A stretch of 64,000 bases of DNA. It comes from Phlyctochytrium arcticum (lineage: Eukaryota > Chytridiomycota > Chytridiomycetes > Chytridiales > Chytridiaceae). Each line of letters opens with the position of its first letter. Positions within the stretch are counted from its first letter, which is position 1. The position numbers were made by a program, and so were the translations under genes. Below the pieces are notes generated by a model. The model saw only the letters and a list, made by a program, of their open reading frames with translations. It ran no database searches and was not told the DNA's origin. Location: positions 1-64,000 of the forward strand of contig JAHLKI010000008.1 in assembly GCA_025602905.1 (NCBI GenBank). The letters run 5' to 3'. Below are positions 55,258 to 64,000 of the stretch, piece by piece.

Positions 55258-57030
55258 ATGTCACTTTTCCCGTCTTCACCTGAAGCGATCAAGCTATCGA
55301 GTGCAAAACCTGACATCCAACAGACTATTTCTCTCCCCATTGATCGTGGAACCATGGCGTTCGAGTCCTATATACCCAGCAAACTATTTCCGAGTGAGTG
55401 GTTTAATTCTTAATAAATCGCAATCTATATTTTTTTTTTCTTGCGGCTATACTATTGAACCCTCCGTTTCACGCCTGAATGACCATTCGAATCAGGTAGA
55501 GATTGTCAAAAACAAATTCAATCTGGGCCTGTATCCGATAGACTACTTTTGCGCGCAAAGCTGGCAGCTGATATGTTGTTCTGACTTGGTTTCCCAGGCT
55601 GTTCCGGTGGGAAGGGCCCAAACTCCATGACGGTGCCCCATGATACATTGAACTACAGAAAGTTCCTGAATAATGGTCGTGATAGACTCATTGCAATGAA
55701 GTAAGTTAAACCCTCGCAGCTGAAGCACCAATCATTGAGAAACGCATTGAAGGAGGCCTTCATTGGAAGCAGTTGAACATTTTACGAGCCGCCAATGTGA
55801 CCATCTTGGAAGACCAGATACAATCGATGTATTGGTATAGACATAGTTGAGGGGCCAATAGAGAGGTATCAACAACCCCATGAACGACTTTGCAAATAAT
55901 ACGTGCAATTTTGAGGAAATGGTATGTATAGAATCGTTATCCCCCTTTTGCTCAAAAAATGAACTGAGCGTGTGTCACACATTCTCATGAAATCCTGAGT
56001 ATACATTTTTCGCTTATCTTGGGTGCTTGGTATAATTGATATTCGCGGAGTAGATATATCCTCTCGAGGAGTAGGTTGTTGTTTCTGTATTTCAATAATT
56101 CTCGATAATATCGTCCGTCTTTGCGCAGTCGGCACTCGCAGCAGGGCTGTTCAGGTCAGAGGCCTGTCAGTCGGAAATTTCAAATTGGGAATCGCAAAGG
56201 GGGATCCCAGCTATTTTCAGCCTCCGGGGATGGACATTATTGCACACACAAGTAAGTACCCTGCTGCTGCTTCAGCTACTTTTCTAACACTCTTGGCCGC
56301 CGTCAACAGGCATTCATCTACGACCCCCGCATCTTTGGAGTGGAATGAACTTGTCCATCACTCAAGCGCTCTTTCCCCAAGGGCAGACATATGTGTCCGG
56401 GCTGTCTCTAGACCCGGGCAAGAAGCACAAGTTAAACTTGTTAACCGCTACGGTAGAAATTCTCGACAATGTAGGATGGCGTGCCTCTTTCTACCTGTTT
56501 TTCTCCTTGCTCAAATATTCTTCTTTTTTTTGGCGGGTGGGAGAGATTGAATACCCACACGGGTGGGGTTTTGGTCGTTGTCGTTGAAGGATATGGGGCG
56601 GGTTTATCTGTACCCCATGCCGGCTCAAAACCGAAATACGACATGTCAAATAACTCCACCTCATCTTGATCCAGCAAGGTTTGGAACTCTTCCTGGATGG
56701 GGGCCTGTGTGAAAAAACTCGTGTCGCACAACTATACGAATCCATCTAAATGGTCCCGCCGACGGATGCGACTTTCACTATCCTATACAGACGTTGGTGC
56801 AAGGGACACATGGCAGAACCGTGCTCAGTCTATCTCTTGACAAACTGCTGTCAAACATGTTCCCTTCGACAGGGTCTCTCATGCGCCACGTGTTTCCTAG
56901 GGCAAAGTGCATGGGGCGCGCGAGTTGCCGTGTCAATTTTGCATGGCTGGAGAAAAGTTGATCTATTCTACAAACAATTCCCATCTCCTCGCGAACCGGA
57001 TGAAAGTGATGATGATCTGGGCTTTTAGAT
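55258..57030. other. Unresolved candidate gene region
   Basis: On plus, an ATG at 55258 opens a 45-codon stretch up to a GTGAGT at 55394. Later segments bordered by plausible splice sites follow: an acceptor about 55496, a segment with SMTVPHDTLNYRKFLNNGRDRLIAMK ending at GTAAGT near 55701, donors near 55917 and 56250, an acceptor near 56310, and a last frame ending DESDDDLGF* at 57028. The phases do not connect in any combination I tried. On minus, a frame 56441-56718 preceded by a TTTTTTCACACAG acceptor and carrying a PKKRR stretch competes. One gene on one strand, or two overlapping decayed ones, may be present; no function can be given. Confidence 0.25.
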
Positions 57031-57465
57031 GGTCTGGAGAACGATATTTTGAACATGGATAGGGTGGATTGTACGATGACGGGTGTTTTGTGGATATAAC
57101 CGGGCATATCAGTTTTGGGTGTATGGGATACGTGGATGTTGTTGGTCAGGATATTGTATGATAGCGTCCACTCCTTCCACTACCCCCGCCACTTCCACCA
57201 CCACCGCCGCTTCTTCCACCACCCCCAAGAAAAAGAAGCGCCCCCCAAATCGAGCCATGCCACGAGAGAGGAACGGTGGCATTGTGGGAACAGTTCAAAG
57301 TCTCACCTATCAGTGGACTCTTTCGATCAAAACAACCGACAGAGGCCCAGAGGGCTACTGCCGAGACACCCACATCGACCATCTCTCTACCAACTATCAT
57401 TTTAGTTCTTTCAAACTCTGTCTTACTAAAACTTTTGTGCGTTCCATTGCACGCCTAGCATATGC
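57031..57465. other. Spacer, no gene
   Basis: Contains an ACT/CCACC-rich low-complexity stretch (57170-57240). Nothing recognised. Confidence 0.4.
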
Positions 57466-57880
57466 GACCTTTTTGAATCTAACAAGCTGCCCCCATCTCT
57501 GCCTATACCATTTGAGCTTTTCATTGCAGGCTGGCGTACATTCGCAGTCGTTTCAATCTAACAAGCTGCTAACTATCGTTTTATTTCTTTCCATCTCAGC
57601 CTATACTTTTTGAGCGTTTCATTTTCATTGCAGGCTGCCGGACATTAGATACCGTTTCAATCTAACAAGCTGCTAGCTATCGTGCCATTTTTTCCATCTC
57701 TGCCTATACCTTTTGAGCTTTCATTGCAGGCTGACGTGCATTCGCCATCGTTTCAATCTAGCAAGCTGCTAACTATCGTCCATCTCACCCTGAACTTTTT
57801 GAGGTTTTCATTGCATCTCCATACCTTTTGAATCTGTGAGGCTATACTATAAGTATTGGGCTCCTTTACTCTCCGTTCAC
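57466..57880 (+). repeat. Degenerate tandem array (~95 bp unit)
   Basis: The core (C/G)AATCTA(A/G)CAAGCTGC recurs at about 57475, 57557, 57659 and 57756. Each copy is followed by CATCTC-GCCTATAC-TTTTGAG and TTTCATTGCAGGCTG. Weaker GCCTG-TAC-GTT-GAAT echoes continue to about 58095. Non-coding. Confidence 0.75.
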
Positions 57881-58999
57881 GCCTGGTACCGTTTGAATAG
57901 ACGAGGGCTGCTATTTGATATCTATCTTTCCAGCTCTGTCTTACTACCCCCTCACTCCTGGGGGCAATTAGCTCTCAATTGCATTGCTGGAGTGCACCAA
58001 CCACCATTTACATTTAACTGTCTATTTGCATGGATGTCCTACTTCCACTTCTGAATTTTTTCTATTGCACGCCTGATACAGTTCGAATTAGCGAATTTGC
58101 CACCCGATCTATCTGCAAACGAACTCCTGGCGTGCAATAACTACCCACTTACAGCTTTCAATCTGTCTCTATCTGTTTCTATCCTAGTTATGCACGTTGC
58201 AACTATTTAACTATTTATTGTACCCGCACTTATGATGAGACTCGAATCTTCATGCCTTACCTATCACTCTGGACCTCCTCCGTCCTTTCCTATCCTGCCG
58301 TGCCCATGTCTCGACATGTTCTTACTTACCTTGCATATCTTACTGGATTGGCTTAGTTGTAACAATTGACCCTCTCCCTTCACGACCTCTATTGCATGAC
58401 CTTTCCTTGGATTTTTTCCCCCATCCTGCCCAGGGTAACGTATTGATTTATGGTTTCCTATATCTAATGGCAACAATTGTTACTTTCCATATCACACGCT
58501 GCGTTTTGCCATACCATATCCGTTCTCTGACAAAAAATAAATAAACCAGAGCTTTATCCCCGCAGGCGCATCGCGCACTGGGGCTCTAGTGGCCATCCAC
58601 TATTCAAACAGTAGCTTGTCATCCTTCAACGCCTCCTAACATATCATACCTGTTGTAATACTATGTGTGAGCAGAGTATGTATTATATTGTGATCATTAT
58701 GAGGAAGACGAAGTAATGCTAGCTTATATACCAATGGAGTGAGGAAGGACCACGAACACTATGTACATCTATATGAAACACTGAGTACAGTAGAGTTGCG
58801 GTCACCTTGTATGTGACCGTCCAGCGGTGACGCCTCAGATGGCCGTTACTGATGAACCAGCGGCCATGGTTGCACAACAATACCTTTGAGTTCCGCTAAG
58901 CTTTTAGCTACAAAAGATAATGGTTAGCGGAGACCAGTACAATTTTTTTCAGATCGGTTTGTTTTTAAATTAAAAAAAAATAAATATGAGGAGAATAGA
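57881..58999. other. Intergenic, no gene
   Basis: Continuation of eroded repeat and AT-rich sequence; 3' flank of the minus-strand gene ending at 59000. Nothing further recognised. Confidence 0.45.
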
Positions 59000-60186
59000 T
59001 TATAAACCCCCTTTATGAGATATACTCGCAATGAGACATGATAATGCGATAATGTATCCCAAGTTGAGGTGGGCCAGGTCCCCCATGGCTGCAGCGGGTG
59101 TACCCGTTGCCGTCGCATTCACAGTGACCGAGACGGTTGTAGTAGTGGCGGTGGTTGCGGTAGGAAGACTCCCCGTATTGAGTTTAGCGAACAGACTCTC
59201 CATCGTCATGGCGAGGGAGGTGGACTCGAAGACTGACCAGACGGTGTCTGAAGAATCTTCGACCGAGTCGCCTAAAGGGATCATAGCCTGGTAATTCTGA
59301 CTAATGTAGTCAAAGGGCGTCGTGGCGTTTGAGTTATAGCCTACGACGGGAGTCATGGTCGCCGTTGCCGATGCCAGGATAGAGCTTAATGCTACGGTAG
59401 GCGAGTCGTCCATCAAATATAAAATCCCGGATTTAGCAAAGGCGAGTGTACACGACGCTGATGTACAGGATGGGTCTGTGCAGGTATAAGTCGAGGCAGT
59501 TGCTGGGGCGGACGAGTTGATATGGGCCATGGAGAGACGCGAGGTAGCGTAGCGTCCTGGTGAGATGGATGTGCAGTTGGCGTATAGGGGCTCAAAGTTG
59601 CTGGCTACCAGGTAGGAGCTGAGGGTTGAAGAGCGGTTGGAGACGGCTACGATAAAGTATCCCAGGAAATAGGATGTACTGTTTGTATACGGTCTAGTGT
59701 CGTCGTGCCGATGAGAAAAAGTGGAAAGTTTGCAGAATTGTGATGAAAAACTCACCGGACGATAGATGGAGCAGTCAATCCCCATCCATGATGCTTTGTA
59801 GCCCATTTCTTGCCACACGGTCCTACCCCAACACCCGTCGCAACAACCGTCCCCGAATCACAATTGACCGAACAACTACTATCCTCGCACTGATATCTCA
59901 TCACAGTCCCCGTAGTCGCATTCCACGTATAATTCGAAAAAATGGCATTATCCGATACTATTCCACCGGTTATAAAACTGGTGCCCGTAAATGTGCATTG
60001 GTCTAGTAAATACACGACATCGGGTTCGTAGGGGACGTTACAGCTAGGTAGCAAGTCCCAGGACGAGATGTGTAAAGTTGTTTGGGTCGTGTTGGCGATC
60101 TCGGCACCGGGTGGGACTTGAAGAGCATGGTGCGCTTCGGGAAACAGAAGGATGAGAGCGAGTGGAATAACAAACAGTCCCCACAT
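59000..60186 (-). CDS. Secreted, glycosylated Cys-rich surface protein (possible GPI anchor)
   Basis: 374 aa, exons (minus) 59756-60186 and 59000-59693, 62-bp intron in phase. Begins with a signal peptide (MWGLFVIPLALILLFPEAHHA). The ectodomain has an internal repeat of layout: a PSC...C..TGTSF block with QCEDSSCSVNCDSG in exon 1 and a TYTCTDPSCTSASCTLAFAKSG block in exon 2. Many N-x-S/T sites. It ends in a Thr/Ala/Ser-rich stalk (TATTATTTTVSVTVNATATG) and a C-terminal hydrophobic segment (LGYIIALSCLIASI) with almost no cytosolic tail, as for GPI-anchored proteins. No named family recognised; enzyme motifs absent. Divergent from the large lipid-transfer-like gene. Confidence 0.8.
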
Positions 60187-60558
60187 TCTTTAATTTTTTT
60201 TAAAGCATTCTATTTCTCTTTCAGGCTGCAACAACCCAAATCTATATCGCTACCCAAGGCCATGGCCCGACGCGTCAGTCAAACACACCTATAATTGCTT
60301 ACGTAAGGCATTTAGGGTTAATTTAATCGCTGAGCCAAGGCTCAGAGGCTCAGCCAGCAGGGCCAACGCGTCCAACGTTTTGCCGGGATGCGAGGATACG
60401 CGTAAAGGCCCTGAACATAAATCGAACACTGGTCGGGCCCGACATTTCCGCATTACCTGTTCCAATTACGCCTAAAAAGACTGCGGTATAGACTCTCAAA
60501 TCTTCTTTTGTTGTGTCCGGTCTGTTCCCACGAAACCTTCAACCCCAACAGCAAAAGG
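60187..60558. promoter_or_regulatory. Divergent promoter, 372 bp
   Basis: Shared upstream region of the secreted Cys-rich gene (-) and the LLTP-like gene (+). A cluster of GGCTCAG/GCTGAGCC words lies at about 60332-60353. Confidence 0.4.
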
Positions 60559-63500
60559 ATGGGTTGGGGGCAGCGTTTAGCGACGATCTGGTGTATTTGG
60601 AGTGCATCTATTGCATCGGCTGCGCATTTCCAGATTGGGAAAAGTTACGAATATCAGTTGAAATCCGAGACACTTCATGTGACGGATGCATCTGAGGGTG
60701 TCCATCTCGCCGAGGCGCTTCCCATCCCTATGGGAGGCGACAAATCTGGGTAATGTTTTCGTGAAAATACAAGCAGAGTTATGGTACTGATTATATATAT
60801 CAGACACGCCAAAACCCTTGTAGATGTCAAGTTTTCCGTTACACCGTACGGAAAAGACTTGCAAAACCGCACCTTATGTTATTTTGAATACATTGGAACA
60901 CCCAAGATCCGGACGCTGGTACCCTTACCCGAGGGCGGGTACCGCGACATTAGCAATCCTGCCACCTACAATTACAACACGTTCTGGTCCGGATTCGCCG
61001 TCTCGGAAACGGGACTGGTCGATTATGTATTGGCCGTGCCTCAAGAAGACGCGAGCTTACTGAAACTGAAGAAACGGATTATTGGCTTGTTTTCTCATGA
61101 AATTTACGATAAAGAGAATAGCAATGCGTTGCATAGTCGGGATTTTGTCACGACCGAGGAAGATATGAGTGGGCCTCATCATGCGGAATATACTGTCTCA
61201 AAACGAAAACGTCGATCCCTCCATGCACGGGGCACGATGGACAATCTTCTTGTATTTAGAAAAAAGCTGTCGCGACGGAGTGTAGAGAATTTTGAGGATG
61301 GGGCCGAGACTCTGACGCCTACCGTCGATGAACGGGGGAACCTTGTCCAGCCATCGAGCCGAATCAATCAAGAGCAGGAAAAGGTGGTTGAGAAACATGA
61401 AGACCGACATGAGATTCGGAGCGTGCTGATTCGGGATCGGGTCTGGGCTGCCGGCACTGTATCGAGTGACTTGCGTATCCAAAAAAGAACCGAGACCCAA
61501 AATGAGCAACCTATGGCGATGCATGCGGGTGGGAGTACGGCTTTGGACTTGATAAAAGTCTCTGACATTGGCGATCCCCGTGAATACCCAGAGCTGGCTA
61601 CCCCAGGCAATGTAGCCGAAATGCAGCCTATCGACGAATTCTCCAAAAAGAAACTGTCGCTTGATGAGGCTCTAAAGATTGTTCAAGAAAACCTTGGCTG
61701 TTTTGACGGGTCGGTCTTGAACTCAAATCATACCAAAACAAAAGGAGAAAAGGCCCAGTGTTTTGGCAACGCTCGCTCAGCTCTTTTAGATATGGCCGAT
61801 GCTCACGCGGTCACAGCCGTCCAGCGGATTCTTCACAATTATGCCCATACACCCGTCGGATATGTGGCCGTCAACATGGTGGCCGAAGTATGTAAAAAAC
61901 ATCCCGGGCTGGCCACGGACATTTTGCAACATACTTTTGGGGCCCGACACCGACGAGACATACAGGAAGATGCGCTAGAGGCTACTCTCCACGCTTTGCA
62001 CGATTGCACCGAGTCGGGCTCGGAAGCCATCGAACTCGTAGGAGATTTGGCCCGACACGCTAGTTACAATGGAAGTTATGCCGCCGAAACGGAAAATATT
62101 CGCAACCACGCCATTCTGACTTTGGGGTCCATGTCCAAAAGGGCCATCCAAGAAGGAAATGTCGAGGCGGGCGAAAACGCAGCGTCGACATTACACCAGA
62201 TGCTGGCAAATATCGACAAAACCAAACTCCGCGAGGCCAGTAAAACCGCTCATGCAATCAGCAAGCGGGATGTGGAGCGGGTTTTTAGACGGGGGGAGAA
62301 TATAGATGATATCGAGTCAGAAAAGGATTATCGGCCTGCTCTGGTATCCGAGGAAGATTTTCCTATTACCTACTTTTCCAATATTCTGTTGGGACTCGGA
62401 AATGCCGCTCATCCCAAGTCTTTGCCCGTCATTCAAGGTCATTTATACGGGCGTTCCGTAGCGGAAGCAAAAACTGCTCGACGCCGGCGTCAGAATCGTC
62501 GTAGTAATGATGCTGCCAACCACACTCAAAAGCACGGGGAAGGACATGAACATGACGACGGAGAAGAAGAGGAGGATCACGGGCTCTACTTTCCCGAGGC
62601 TATCCAAACGGCCGCCCTGCACGCCCTAGGTGAATTCCAGGGGGAGCACGTCGAGAATGATTTACTTGCCGCACTGGCATTCAGCGGCTCTCCCGCCATC
62701 AAGACCGCAGCCCGAGAGTCTTACAAAAAAGCCCGCCGCTCCTTTTCCATTGAAGATGTTGCGGCGGGAGCCGAGGAGCTGGAAGATCTTCTGGCTCAAG
62801 ACCCCGATCGGTTTAACCAGGTGGTGCACCGGCGAGATTTATCTGAAGACCACGAACTCGTGCAAGGGCTCTCCCGCCGAGCACTGCGCGCACGGTCTTT
62901 ACTCACCCTTCGATGGTCCGACGGCAAATTGACCATTGCTGTACAAACCCCCTCGTTTATTTGGGATAAATCCTGGGGAGCGCCTGTGGCCGGACTCAAG
63001 GCGTCAGTGACTATCCTGAACCGGGCCGGATTGACTGCCTCCCTGCTCAAAACCGGATTATATATCGACATTGACAATCAAGCTGGTGCTTATTTGTATT
63101 TTGCGCTTTTCGGGTACACCCAAATTACTATTTTCGTGAGTAAAATGATGCGCCGATGTTCTGTATTGGTGGCTAAGAGTTTATTTCCTATATAGAATGC
63201 AGCAGCACGTTTGAAGGCCGCTCTCGGATACAATCTCGACATGTTGAAAGGGTTCAAGCTTTCCGACATATATGATGCCGCCAATCGGTATCTGACTCTC
63301 GTATCGCAAATACACGATCAGCTATTTAACGAGTTCTCCGACATTTTGGAGGGCGCTACAAATATGCGAACGGCATTGAGTATTGCTAGTCTGGACATTG
63401 GCGTCAACATGAGAACATCTTCATTCGGGCTCGACAATGTGATCATTTCGTCCAGCCCCGTGGATGAATTGGAACTTTTGGGGATTCTGGCTCAATTTAA

Positions 63501-64000
63501 AGACATTGAAAATAGTATTCGGACAGCCGCGACAAAGATTAATGCCATTTTCGTTCAACCATTGTCCCCAATCATTGATGAACTGGTAAAGGACTCTACG
63601 AAGCTCGGCACTGCCGTTCGCGCGATTCTGGTTTGCCCTCAACAAGGTGGTGACTTTTTATTAGCGGCCATTGAGGTAAAAATTGTTGAGTTCTTTGTGC
63701 TATTGTGGAGCAAGACACTGATGTTTTCATTTTCCTTGAAAAAAAAGGAAATTGTCTCTCAATTTTACAAAGTTGACCAGATAACGGATCAATTGCGTGC
63801 TCTCATGGCTTTGGACCGTCGGGAGGGCCTTGTCCCCGTTCTTGACCCAGAATATTTGGACCAGCTTATGCTTCTGGCCCGGTCAGACAACTCTCTCGTA
63901 TGGCTCAGGGATGCCGTCACAAAGTATCGCTCTTTCCTCTCCACTTGGCGACAACTCGGTTTCCAATGGTACGATAAATATCACGACTATAAAGTCAACA
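60559..64000 (+). CDS. Large lipid-transfer-protein-like (vitellogenin/MTP N-terminal domain), 3' partial
   Basis: Exons 60559-60749, 60804-63135, 63196-63675, 63748->64000; introns of 54, 60 and 72 bp, all in phase; more than 1,080 aa before the window ends. A signal peptide (LATIWCIWSASIASAA) precedes FQIGKSYEYQLKSETLHV, like the first strands of the LPD_N lipid-binding module. LKLKKRIIGLFSHEIYD and TTEEDMSGPHHAEYTVSK match, by eye, the KKG(I/L)-S-F and E-D-V-T-G-x-C-x-x-x-Y-x-V landmarks of vitellogenin/apoB/MTP. Residues ~400-700 are helical, HEAT-like (ARSALLDMADAHAV, AALHALGEFQ), fitting the superhelical domain. Several basic pairs before acidic residues (RHRRD, SKRDVE, VHRRDLSED) look like kexin sites. 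Family call is from memory of motifs; secretion is inferred. Confidence 0.6.

Overview
This is nuclear DNA of a fungus, most likely a zoosporic (chytrid-like) lineage. The genes carry many short GT-AG introns (mostly 50-75 bp) and encode fungal-type functions: chitin-precursor synthesis (GFAT), a DltE-type short-chain dehydrogenase, neutral ceramidase and ALG12. The lineage is inferred from a Crinkler-type header domain, an HCN/EAG-like potassium channel and several LINE, Copia and Mutator-like elements. Nothing in the window fixes the species.

Layout. 1-7.2 kb is a transposon graveyard. A LINE with an open RT reading frame sits head-to-head with a second, 5'-truncated copy, and its 3' end runs into a telomere-like CCCTAA tract. 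A decayed LINE relic and a frameshifted Ty1/Copia fragment follow. 8.3-10.0 kb (-) encodes a type II membrane protein with a Crinkler-like N-terminal domain and PAN/apple-like cysteines outside. 11.7-11.9 kb is a MITE-like inverted repeat just upstream of a nine-exon neutral ceramidase (12.0-14.6 kb, +). 15.0-16.6 kb holds two tandem GNAT acetyltransferases, the first cut by a TGA. A DltE-like SDR (-) and a C2H2 zinc-finger regulator (+) share a divergent promoter with four CTGCGCA motifs (18.1-18.2 kb). An APC-family amino-acid transporter (-), msrB (+), a cyclic-nucleotide-domain K+ channel (+), an unrecognised two-exon gene (+), an acid-lipase-like hydrolase (-) and GFAT (-) fill 20-33 kb.

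35.0-38.1 kb (-) is a five-exon Mutator-like transposase that can be spliced in silico into one 928-codon frame. Past a three-copy repeat, two identical tRNA-Thr(UGU) genes (-) flank a degenerate tandem array, followed by ALG12 (+). 42.4-48.0 kb is AT-rich and gene-poor, with a broken Cys-rich membrane-protein gene and a tandem array. Mitochondrial aconitase (-, 48.1-50.8 kb) has an oversized first intron full of hairpin repeats. A propeller-like single-pass membrane protein (-) lies at 51.4-53.0 kb. 53-59 kb is mostly non-coding, with an unresolved candidate gene and another tandem array. At the right edge a secreted Cys-rich protein (-) is divergent from a large protein that resembles the lipid-binding N-terminal region of vitellogenin/MTP lipid-transfer proteins and runs off the window.

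Several genes concern membranes, lipids and the surface (ceramidase, acid lipase, LLTP-like protein, ALG12, GFAT, three surface proteins), but I see no operon-like functional cluster. The most unusual items are the Crinkler-headed transmembrane protein and the LLTP-like protein. Exon boundaries were worked out by hand from GT/AG sites, phase and protein continuity.
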